Below are positions 37,494 to 47,199 of a stretch of 64,000 bases of DNA, piece after piece; position 1 is the first letter of the stretch, and every line of letters starts with the position of its first letter. The stretch covers positions 1,231,911,070 through 1,231,975,069 of the forward strand of contig CM062819.1 in NCBI GenBank assembly GCA_031772625.1, written 5' to 3'. The position numbers and the translations under genes are program-made. The DNA is from Pinus tabuliformis. Lineage: Eukaryota; Streptophyta; Pinopsida; Pinales; Pinaceae. The notes beneath the pieces are model-generated. The model was not told where the DNA came from. It did no database searches and worked only from the letters and a program-made list of their open reading frames with translations.

Positions 37494-38372
37494 TTGTTCC
37501 TTTCTGAAGGAACAAAATTTCCATTGTTTTCCTGTTCCTTTTTGAAGGAACAACACTTTTCTATTCTGTTGTTCCTTTCCGAAGGAACAACACTTTCACT
37601 TTTTTGTTGTTCCTTTTCGAAGGAACAACACTTTTGCATTTTGCTGTTCCTTTTCGAAGGAACAACATTTCCGCCTTTTTGTTGTCCCTTTTCAAAGGAA
37701 CAATACTTTTTCATTTTGTTGTTCCTTTCCGAAGGAATAGTGTTTCCGCTGTTTTGCTGTTCCTTTCCGAAGGAACATCACTTTCATTTTTTTGCTGTTC
37801 CTTTCCGAAGGAACAACACTTTCTTTTTTTTTGCTGTTCCTTTCCAAAGGAACAACACTTTCATTTTTTGTTGTTCCTTTCCGAAGGAACAACATCTCCG
37901 CATTTTTGCTGTTCCTTTCCAAAGGAACAACACCTTCGTTTTTTGCTATTCCTTTCCGAAGGAACAACACTTTCACATTTTGCTGTTCCTTTTCGAAGGA
38001 ACAACATTTCCGCATTTTTTTTCCGTTCCTTTCCGAAGGAACAACACTTCCACTAGATTGTTTTGCTATTCCTTTTAAAGGAACAACCCTCCTTCACATT
38101 TTTATCCTTTCTGTCGTTCCTTCCAAAGGAACATCAGTTTCGATTTGGGATGATCTTAGGCTATTTTGCTAAAGGAGCGGTATTTTATTTCGCGCTTGCT
38201 TTATTTGCCTTTCCTCTTAAGGAACAGCTGTTGTTCCTCTTAAGGAACAATAGTTTCGAGTATGTTTTTTTCTTTTGCTTATTGTTCCTCTTAAAGGAAC
38301 CACAGTTTTTGCGTGCAGATGTTCTTTTGCTGTCCCTCTTAAAGAAAAACAACTGTTCCATCTAAGGAACAT
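37494..38372 (+). repeat. Palindromic tandem array, about 38-bp units
   Basis: About 17 close units run from 37494 to 38132 with a period of 37-39 bases, then about five looser ones to 38372. Each has a near-palindromic core, GTTCCTTTCCGAAGGAAC, able to form a hairpin, followed by AACACTTTC and a T-rich linker. It sits just after integrase and before the 3' ORFs. Open frames through it on both strands are by-products of the repeat. Confidence 0.95.
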
Positions 38373-39733
38373 CACTTTTTGAGTGCATTTTTTTTGTTTT
38401 TTGTGTGTTTGTGTTTCATCACTTAGAGGATTTTTGTGAATGATGGTTCATTTAAGGCACAACTATACATTTATGCAAGAATACAAAAACTAGAGGATAC
38501 TGAAATCAGCAAACCAAAGAAAAATCGTTATCTCTAGAGAAATTGCTTTGAATCGATAAGAGAAAAGAGGAAAGGACACAACTATTTAGATCACTTGGCT
38601 ATCTTTATTTTCACTAAAACCAATTTGATTGATTATTTTTATCATGTTGGTTCTTTCTAAAACTTAATAATTCTCTTTGATCATTACTATTGAATAAGAA
38701 TAAGGGCATAATTTCCTCTATTGAGATGTTTAGACTTCTTCCACCATCCCTACTCTTAAGGAGTGTTGAGACACCCTCTATATATAAATAGAAAAGTGCT
38801 ATATAAAATAAAAGAAAAAAGAAAAAATATATATCTATATGATTACTAATATGATTTGTCAGATGAAGGATAAGGGGTCTCATCAAGAGCCAACCTACCA
38901 TGATCACAAGGAAGCAAGTGAAGTGGCATCCCCACTATGGCCACCACAGCAGGGAGATGATCCAAGAGGCATATTAGCAAAAAAATAAAAAATTCCTTGG
39001 AACAGGAGGTCTCATCACAAGTCGGCCTACCCACCTTTCACTCCTTCCTAGTGAATGGCATTGTGATTCATCTCGTTACCAAGCTAGCACGATGGCCTCC
39101 ATTCTGACATCACACAACACTTTCCTAGGCATACACAAAGGATTATGGTTCCAAGGTTGAAACAAGAAACTCTGTCAAGGTTATGGACACCTGTGGGCAA
39201 CAAAGCTCTGCTGATGGTATTGAAGTCATATTTTTCATACACCAATAGTCATTATAAACCCTTCTTCTTATATCGTTATATTGATTTCAAATGAGATTAT
39301 GTTATATAACCCTTTCGAACCTTTTATACATGAAAATCATTTATAAATCAATCATAATGGTTAAAGTGGATAATGACCGCATAAGAAATTTTACTTATGT
39401 CAAGCTATCCTATCCTCCATTTTTCGCATCATATCACGACATTTCCATATTTATTCACGATTTCCATCATAAGCCTCGATTTCAGTGATCCGCTGATTTT
39501 TGTAAACATGTCATGGATCTATATGCCGTTCCTTTATTTTCCTGTACAACTGCAGTCTAGCATGCTGCTCCTTTATTTGTCGGCCGAGGACGACCTATCA
39601 CATTTCAGGTGGGCACGGGTGATCTCCATAATACATTGGCATATGTGTGAACTCCTTAATTGGAGGTATTATGACTCCATAAAAACTCGGGAATAGCAAG
39701 TTTAACAGTATTGTATTTCCCAACATGCACAGC
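38373..39733. other. Noncoding spacer of element B
   Basis: AT-rich sequence between the palindromic array and the 3' ORFs. No domain or known RNA is recognised. Confidence 0.5.
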
Positions 39734-39871
39734 TTGCTATTCCATCGCCATTTCTGTGTTTTTGCTCTGAAAAAATTAACAGTGAGCTAAAGCTTGAACA
39801 ACTTGTTGTTCCATCGTCATCTCTATGTCTTTGCTCTGGAAAAATTAATAGTGTGCTAAGCTTGGACAAAA
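39734..39871 (+). repeat. Two-unit 69-bp tandem duplication
   Basis: Units start at about 39734 and 39803; both contain TTCCATCG, a TTTGCTCTG run and AAAAATTAA(C/T)AGTG. The second ends at the start of the 3' ORF region. Confidence 0.8.
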
Positions 39872-41900
39872 TGGGAGGCAGATCAATACGCAATGAACCG
39901 CAGGTGTTAATGGTCTCCGATGCTACATACGAAATATTAGTAAGAGCAGGATGGATTGCCTACCTTAACCAACTACAACAGTCTAACGAGACGGTGGCCA
40001 TTGAATTTCTACAAAATTTAAAGGAAAATCATTCCATGGTGAGGGGGAGGCAAATAGCAGTAACAGATGCGATAATTGCTGAAGTATAGGGACTACCAGT
40101 TATCGGACTAGTATGGACCCTAAAAAAAATGAGACTTCAAGAAACTATAACCATCTTCCGAGACGAAGGACAGAACCTTACTGTCAAAGGAAAAGGAGTC
40201 CTGCAGGCAACCTTGGGAGAACCTTGGGCAGAATTAGCCAGAATTGTGCAAAGCTACACTTGCGATGGCATAAAATACGTGGTAAGACCACGCCATCTCA
40301 AACTGTTAGCTGTGTTAAAACAAAAATGTGCTATGAATTTGCCTGCATACTTAAATTTTTTATTGCATGATGCTGCCTGAAGTATAAGAAAATCTCGTCA
40401 TGTAGAATTAGTAGTAAGTCATCACGGTTTAATTCGGATAATAGTCAATTATAGTCTTGCCCAACAGTAGAGTAGTTGGGAAGAATTGGTTTCCTAAATA
40501 AATGGGGGATTGGCCTTGCCAGCCACAAAACGAAAAAGCACTGCTAGCACATCAATTATACTGCAGAAACGAAGACAATCCGTTAGATTGGGGAGAAGTA
40601 GAGGGATGTTGGGAAACCCCCAAGAAAACAGTAGCTAGCCATTAGAGATACATGACTTAGAGGACGAGCAATCTTCACAACTCGAAGGAGGGGAAAATGA
40701 AGAAGAAGAATCGGAAGATGAAACTGAGAACTCTGGCCAGGAAGAAGGGGAGGAAGCAGAACCACCCAGTGAAAGCCCATTACAAAACTCTCTGCAAGAA
40801 GACGAATTGGCCCAAATTTTGGCCAATATGGGTGAGTATGTCCAACCCCACAGCCCACTCAATCCCAATATCGAGGCAGGACAATCACAGGAACACTCTG
40901 CTCATAGTAAGAGTGCATCTGAGGAGATGTGTGATGAGGAAGAAGAAGAAGGAAAATTGCAGGAACACTCTGCTCATAGTAAGAGTGCATCTGGGGAGAT
41001 GAGTGATGAGGAGGAAGAAGAAGGACAATCTCAGGAACACTCTGCTCACAATAAGTGTATCCGAAGAAATGAATGACGAAGAAGAAGTAGAAGCAGAAAT
41101 CACCCGGGAAATAGTAGATCAACCCAGGGTTTCCTCCCCTGAGAAACCTAATCAGGAGGACGAGAACACTGAAGAAGTGTTCCAAGCAGAAAACATGGAG
41201 ATAAGCCAGGGCGAGGGTACAATCCTTGGAGAATAGAGCCCAAGCCAAAGAAAAGAAACAACTGTTCCTTCGAAGAAAATGAATGAAATCAAAAGGCTGT
41301 GAAAGGAACAACAGAAATTGCTAAATGTAATTAAACAATTCAGACAAAAAATAAGGGTCCTAAAAATGGGGAAAATCTCAAAAAGAACCCTTGGAGCAAA
41401 GCATGCAACCACCCAGGCGAAACCCCATAAAATGAAGACCAAAAGGACTCAAGTCAAATCCATTATTATTCAGGACCACAAGGAACAACATGCGGCTGTT
41501 ATAAATGCAGAGACCTAAACAGAAGATGCACTTGTCTACAATAAGGACGTCCAGATAGAGGCATTTTCCTCTAGTATCACGACCGATCGGACAGTTCATG
41601 AGAAGGAAACACAGACCATAGGAACCAGATGTTGCAATAAGGAGATCTAGGTAGATCTCCAGCCCAAAAATGTTTTGATGGACAATGATCCGAGGATAGT
41701 GAGACTTCAAAAGGATCTGGCATAGGCCCAACAAACGATAGAAAAGCTCACAGAGGAAACTGTTCCTTAGGATAAATATCAGAAATTACAACAGCAGGTA
41801 AAGAAAATGAATGCATCGGAGAGCGAGGCCTTCAATAGATGGCGAAGGGCAGAGGAAAAAATTTAAAAAGGTAACTAATAGACTAAACATAGTTATGAGT
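39871..41900 (+). pseudogene. First 3' additional ORF region of element B
   Basis: The N-terminal module reads MVSDATYEILVRAGWIAYLN, then IEFLQNLKENHSMVRGRQIA with VTDAIIAEV, and further on GEPWAELARIV and ARPRHL-like segments. It aligns by eye with the 3' ORF regions of element E (AGWHTYFERL, SLNLDKNYSIDRG) and element A. An acidic linker follows with three 24-residue repeats (40879-41090), then Lys-rich and coiled-coil segments (about 41280-41350 and 41700-41860, KYQKLQQQVKKM). It resembles the plant transposon protein domain PF20167 in its N-terminal part; function unknown. Broken. Confidence 0.65.
40879..41092 (+). repeat. 72-bp coding repeat (24-residue acidic unit) in element B
   Basis: Units begin at 40879, 40951 and 41023, each encoding a QEHSAHSKSAS segment followed by a run of Asp and Glu. 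The period of exactly 72 bases keeps frame across the first two units; the third is more diverged. Confidence 0.9.
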
Positions 41901-41996
41901 CAAATGGATACCTTATGTTCTCTGTATACTGATGTTCTAGCATGTATGACACCTGCCAAAAACTATGCTTTGTTTTTTATGTAAAGGTATTTACAA

Positions 41997-42767
41997 TTGA
42001 AAATTAAGGCTGTCAAGGTAGGGGTTCCCATAGAGCTAAAATCTTTTGATGATTTCATAAACCGCTGTAAGCATTATGGGGTGAAAGTCGAGCGATTGCT
42101 ATGTGAGTTTTATTTGCATAATCTTGTGTTGGATGGTGAAACGGAAGAGAACCCTAGCCCTTTTGTAGGTGATATCCAGCTTCAGGCATTCATATCTTTT
42201 TCTATTAACCAGATAAAGTGGCTTAAACCCCACAATACCTTCCAGAGACAGGAGAATGGGTTAGATCTGTGGGTAAGGGGTGAACCTAGAAACCCATTGC
42301 AACTATGGAATAAGCATAGAAGCTTAATGAGAAAGAAGGGTGTGATCCAGACATTGGGACCTATTCACACAACAGTTGTCCAGCAAGGGGTAGAATACTT
42401 CCTAGCCATCAAAGACCTTGCCATAACAACAGCCAAACTTCGATACAAGACTTCCAATTGGAATTTCCAAGATAGAGAGCCATTCAATTATGAAAATTTT
42501 AAGCTAGCTGTTGATTGCCTGGCTACCTATGGTAACCTCATCTTGAGAGAAGGCCCGTATTGGTTAGGTTGTAGGTTTCGAAGTCCAATCATCTGGTATC
42601 CTGCACCAGGGTATAAGGCCCTATATGAATTGCTTGAAGGCGAGACATGGCATATTTTTGAAGTTTTAGCTAGAAATCGTGGCTTTAGACCACTACATGA
42701 AAATCCTTCTCCAACCTATTCCCTAACTGCCTTGCATGTCAATTACAATGTTTTCATGAGGGCATGA
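41997..42767 (+). CDS. Second 3' ORF of element B, unknown conserved module
   Basis: An open stretch of about 256 residues ending just before the polypurine tract, so it is the last gene-like piece of the element. Visible features are CEFYLHNLVL, NPSPFVGDIQLQAFISFSIN, LDLWVRGEPRNPLQLWNKHR, then EPFNYENFKLAVDCLATYGN, LREGPYWLGCRF and SPIIWYPAPGYKALYELLEG. It has many Trp, Tyr and Phe residues and no signal peptide or membrane segment, so it does not look like an envelope protein. Element E has a recognisable relative at the same place. I do not recognise the family and assign no function. Part of a fossil element, though this piece is unusually well kept. Confidence 0.6.
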   Translation: MKIKAVKVGVPIELKSFDDFINRCKHYGVKVERLLCEFYLHNLVLDGETEENPSPFVGDIQLQAFISFSINQIKWLKPHNTFQRQENGLDLWVRGEPRNPLQLWNKHRSLMRKKGVIQTLGPIHTTVVQQGVEYFLAIKDLAITTAKLRYKTSNWNFQDREPFNYENFKLAVDCLATYGNLILREGPYWLGCRFRSPIIWYPAPGYKALYELLEGETWHIFEVLARNRGFRPLHENPSPTYSLTALHVNYNVFMRA

Positions 42768-42776
42768 AAATGGGTA

Positions 42777-42788
42777 AGCATGGGGGTG
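42777..42788 (+). other. Polypurine tract of element B
   Basis: AGCATGGGGGTG lies directly before the LTR start TGTTGAATTGG. Confidence 0.75.
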
Positions 42789-44506
42789 TGTTGAATTGGA
42801 AGAGGTATGTATTTACCATCTATTTCTTTATCTTTTCCTTTAAATCATAACTTCTTTACATTCTAAGATGGTAATATGTTAAAGGATTATGATAGAATTA
42901 AGGAAATTTGTGATTGATGCGAAATGACTAATTATTGTCCTTTTCTATGCAGAAAGTGAAGAAAATGGAAAATCACTATTCAGGAGGAAAAGACAAAGCA
43001 GAACCAACTGCTATCCCTTTGACAGGAAACCGTATCCATACGAGGAGATCAAGATCAGAGTGCATGACCCAGGAAAAGGAAGAGGAAACGCGGTATCAAC
43101 GCAAAAAGACAAAACAATAACTGAAGATAAAAGATGTAGCGAATCCCTTAGGATCCTTTGATCCCGAGGGATTGTTGTTTCAAAGCTTATTGGTACTCTT
43201 GATACTTCCGCCTGGCTATTATAAAAAGGGACAGCGTTGGTGGCTAAGGGGGATATTATTGTTGATTTTTAGAATTTACTGTTGTAATTTGAACTTTGAT
43301 CATCGAATCTCTTTAAAGAGCGATAGCTATAACTCTGCCTTTATGATTAATATATATCTCAGTTGTTGTTCCATTATCTGATCCTAGAGTAACCGCAACA
43401 GTGCTTTCCTGGTGGCTAAGGGCTCGGCCCTAGTGGATCACTTGCTTCTTGTATCATTATTTTTACTGTCATGTGTGGTTTGATTTCCTTTGCATTCCTT
43501 TAAATTTTCTTTATTCAGTAATCTTCTGCTCTTGAACATTTCATTGAATTGCTCTGTTATATCGAATTCATAATTGAAATAACAAGATTATTATTTGCAA
43601 TTGAAAATGTTATGTTGTTCATTCTGAAATAATATCGCACTGTCTAATTCAGATATTGCTATTCATTTATAGATTGACATTACTGTTCATTTACAGATTG
43701 ATATTGCTGTTCATCTACAGATTGATATTGCTATTCATCTACAGATTGATATTGTTGTTCATTTAACTACGGTTCACTTACAATTGCGATTGTTGTTCAA
43801 TTATAATTGCAATTTCCGTTCCTTTATATCTGTGGTTAATGTCCAGCTTGCTAGAATAAGATTACTGATTCTATAGTCGCTGCGTGTTTGCACTTAATTA
43901 AGTTTGCTGTTCAATTTCTGTTTTGGTTTGCTGTTCCTTTCTTAGATTGCTGTTCAATTCCTTTATTAGTTCAGATTGCTGTTCAAATCCTTTATTAGTT
44001 AAATATTGCTTTTGGTTACGATTATTGCTCAATTCATTCCTGTAGATTAAGCTTTGTTGTTCAATCTTTTCAATAGATTAGTTGTTGTTCCTTTTCTGCA
44101 AATTGAATTGTCATTTCCAGCATTTGCTTTGGTGTGAATATAAATATCTACAACTGTAGCAAACATTGACTACTGCTGTCTAAGTTCTCAGATTGGAGGT
44201 CTTGTCCATAATTGATTTTCATTTACATTAATTTACAGGGGAAAGAGTTATCGTTACTACATCCTTGACTGATGATTGTTGTAGTTTCTTGAATGACTTA
44301 GTTACAAAGTATTTGAGTTTCTTGCCATTACAATTAGATTTTGTTTCCAGCATTTATTTTCTTTTATAAGCACTATACTGCAAACTTTACTCTTAAACAA
44401 GTGACCGCTTCAGACTAAGTACACTCTTGAGATAAAAAATCATACATGGATTGATAATTAATGTGGGGTAAATAGAGGTTAAAAAGACCCTTTTTGTCAC
44501 TCAACA
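42789..44506 (+). repeat. 3' LTR of element B
   Basis: About 1718 bases, TGTTGAATTGG to TCAACA, pairing with the 5' LTR. It carries the same TATA-like motif, GTATGT...GCAG block and 24-base repeats. A 61-codon open frame (42935-43120) inside it is not assigned a role. Confidence 0.95.
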
Positions 44507-45095
44507 ATATCCAAAGAATGCACACAACGGAACCGAAGGCATGCAAGAAGTTTAAAATGGTATTTTAATAGGGTAGCAAGATGCCCTTCAGAATTAATGT
44601 ATCGCACCACAAAATACGCGACCTTGACCCATGGATGTGGCAAAGGCTTCCGATCATATCCCCTTCCCTTTTGAACCACGATCTCCCTTGCCTACAAGAA
44701 TAGTTTTGGAAATTCTGGTAGAGGTGATTTTCAGGCGAACCATTTCTGCCCACCTTACAACAATCCATTAATAGTCAAAATAACTTCCTCTGTGATAGGA
44801 ATGTCTGGCCCACGATCTATGGAATAATTCTTGTCCAAGTTCAACGAAAATTTGACTGTAAAGACTTCATCAAATCTCTGCAACCTCTCAAAATAGGTAT
44901 GCCACCCTGCATTCTGAAAAACCTGCCATACATCCGGAAGGAGTCAGTCCTGCACTGTGTCTTCAAGTTCACGCTTAACAGCTTGCCCACCCATTTTGCA
45001 AATTGATCTGTAGCAACACTCGGATTAGCAACACTAGGAGTAGCAGTAAAACTGTCAAGGAGAGCATTAGTTATTAAAGTTGTGATGATAGGGAT
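44507..45095 (-). pseudogene. 3' additional ORF region of element E, N-terminal module
   Basis: This is element E sequence caught between insertions B and D. The minus strand encodes AGWHTYFERLQRFDEVF, FSLNLDKNYSIDRGPDIPIT and HPWVKVAYFVVRYINSEGH, aligning by eye with the first 3' ORF region of element B (AGWIAYLNQLQQ, FLQNLKENHSMVRGRQIAVT, EPWAELARIVQSYTCDG). Upstream on the minus strand is Thr/Ile/Ala-rich sequence. It has no function I can name. Fossil. Confidence 0.65.
45091..45095 (+). repeat. Left target duplication of element D
   Basis: GGGAT before the 5' LTR is repeated exactly after the 3' LTR at 50659-50663. Confidence 0.85.
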
Positions 45096-45272
45096 TGTTG
45101 ACACCTAATCATAGGGATTGGGTGAACAACTGTAATTAGTGTAAATAAATAATAGAGAAAATGGAGAGTCATCGGGAGATGAACTGAATAGTTACTCCCT
45201 CTTGTATATAATAATGAATAACTTGAATCAATAATATGATTTGATTTGAGGAGTTACCTCCTGGCCTGACAT
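45096..45272 (+). repeat. 5' LTR of element D
   Basis: 177 bases, TGTTGACACC to CCTGACA, matching 50483-50658. A TATATAA-like motif lies near 45212. Confidence 0.95.
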
Positions 45273-45284
45273 GGTATCAGATCT
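45273..45284 (+). other. Primer binding site of element D (tRNA-iMet)
   Basis: TGGTATCAGATC directly follows the LTR, close to the standard TGGTATCAGAGC. Confidence 0.9.
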
Positions 45285-46255
45285 AGCGCCATTTTTGGTT
45301 TCCCTCTTTATTTTGTAACTCCCATTTTGCCTATTCTTCCTATTCTGCCTCCATTCTACATTTTTTTTGCAGACTAACAAATCACTACTATGCGTTGAAT
45401 GTTGTTGGCAGAGTCATTATAAGCAATCGGCCCATACGCTACCCCTGTCGCTACTCCCATACTCCTTAGCCCATACATTGCTCCTGTCGCTGCTCGATAC
45501 CTGCCCCAGTTTTGAACGCTGCTCATTTCATCCATTTCCTTGCCTCTTGATAATTGCAAGCTTCATGTTGAACGCTGCTCAATGCGCAGATTATATCCTC
45601 CACGACCCTCCTCCATAGCCCTCCTCCATACATAGTCATCCGCATACCATACCTCGGCCCTTGGCATATGCACTCCCTCGGTCCGGTCACTCCCTTGGAA
45701 CTCCACCGCTGCGTTAAAATATTACCAACTCCGTTTATATAGCTGCGTTTTTTTGGTAGTCTTACATACCACTTCATTCATAGGTTTGACGACATCATAC
45801 AAAAACGCTCAGCCTTTTTATCTGCGCTCTCCCCGACCGGTTGCCATTCCCGATATTATGGTGTGGTATCGTAACTGTGATATATAACTCTGTTGTGATA
45901 TATCAACCAGCTCCAGTTTATGGTATAAACTCCTCTCCAGTATGCAATAAAACCATACCTCCCATCCGAGAATACACAGTCACGTATAACGCTGTCTCAT
46001 ACATAACATTGTCTCATATATTCTGTTGTTTTCATATATGACGTTGTCTCATATATAACGTTGTATCATATATAACGTTGTTTTCCTATATTCTGTTGTT
46101 TTCATATATTAACGCTCCTGCGTTTGGCTCCCACGTTGTCGCCCATATACCACCTCTCCCAAAAATAATACCTTTGTTTTTAATATATCAGAGAGCAATT
46201 TTTAACCGCGATAAGTGCATTTTTTATATATTGGCAGCATGGTACACTTTTTAAA
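45285..46255 (+). other. Leader of element D with short tandem repeats
   Basis: No coding content is seen before gag. About 45976-46115 is a degenerate array built on CATATATAACGTTGTCT with a unit of about 20 bases, alternating with TTCTGTTGTTTT pieces. Confidence 0.7.
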
Positions 46256-47165
46256 ATGCATTCATTGATATCTATTGTGGGAGTGATTTTCACCGGGAAG
46301 GAGAACTATCCAGAATGGTTGTGGAAAATCAAACACACTCTCATTTTTAATGAGTTGTGGAAAGGAGTGTGTGTTGGAAATGGAAACAAAGAGCCAGAAC
46401 AACGTACTTCAGACAAGGAATTCACCATTTGGGAAAATTAGAACATCAAGGCTTATGCATTGATTGTAGCATCAGTAAATGAAGAGGTGAGTAGCCATAT
46501 TTTGCCATTTTCAAATGCTTTCTAAGCCTTACAAAAACTGAAGGAACTCTATGACTCACACTTTGCACTTGAAGTTGTTCAACTCATGATTAAACTCTTC
46601 ACCCTTGAATTACAAAATAATGATCCTCTTGCTCTTGCATCAGAAGTAAAATCTATAATGCATGATATCAAAGTCACTAATGTTGAACTGGATATTCCTC
46701 TGATAGCTTTTCTCAAGGCACTTTATCCCACTTACTCAAATTATCTTTAGTCATTGCAAGCAAATGGAAACCTCAAAGATATTACCTTTGACTCCCTTGT
46801 GAAAAAAATTGCTGAAAGAGAGAAAGATTTTGGCAAGAAGACAACTCCTGAGTTTTCTGAAGAGCCTGTGTGCCTTGCTCACAGAGAAAAGAATCTTGCT
46901 CAAGATTCTTCCAGAGGAAGAGGTGGTCGAAGAGGAAGAGGAAGAAATTTCAGAGGCAGGGGGGGCAGACACTCTCAAGGAGAAAAGTCAGATTTGCATT
47001 GCATACGCTGCAAAAGAGATGGATCACATGATGCATCCACATGCAAGTTGCCTTGGGACAGAATTGAGTAGGAAAGAAACCAACCTAAAGGTAAAACTAA
47101 TGACAAAGAGAAAGGTAAATCACCTGAATCCGCTCACTATGTTGGGGCACACTATAATATTGGAG
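46256..47165 (+). pseudogene. gag: gag region of element D
   Basis: It starts with FTGKENYPEWLWKIKHTLIF, the DUF4219/UBN2-type opening of copia Gag, followed by a helical middle. Then come an Arg/Gly-rich stretch (GRGGRRGRGRNFRGRGGR) and a Cys/His knuckle (CIRCKRDGSHDASTC) at about 46999-47044. The Arg/Gly-rich stretch before the knuckle suits RNA binding. Broken. Confidence 0.8.
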
Positions 47166-47199
47166 TAAATGAAAGCTTATTTAATGCTTCACTTAATTC

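Larger units (their letters stand above)
29548..44506 (+). mobile_element. Element B: Athila-like Ty3/gypsy retrotransposon, inserted in element E
   Basis: Complete outline on the plus strand: 5' LTR (29548-31271), primer site, leader, gag, protease-RT-RNase H-integrase, a palindromic tandem array, a spacer, two 3' additional ORF regions, polypurine tract, 3' LTR (42789-44506). Length is about 15 kb, typical of large Athila/Tat elements. By-eye samples of the LTR pair show a few to about ten percent differences, mostly transitions, so it is old but younger than E. Coding parts carry many breaks. Confidence 0.95.

Noticed and set aside
37494-38132. CRISPR-like look of regularly spaced palindromic repeats
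   Set aside because: The repeats lie inside a plant retrotransposon, the linkers are similar T-rich sequences rather than unique spacers, and no cas-like gene is present.
37440-38172. Open frames of 107-212 codons on both strands
   Set aside because: They are produced by the tandem array, whose units lack stops in several frames; the peptides are repeat artefacts.
41997-42767. Envelope-like protein as in some Athila elements
   Set aside because: No signal peptide, transmembrane segment or cleavage-like site is visible.
42935-43120. 61-codon open frame in the 3' LTR of element B as a gene
   Set aside because: The 5' LTR copy has an insertion/deletion difference in the same stretch and no known family matches; more likely chance coding in the LTR.
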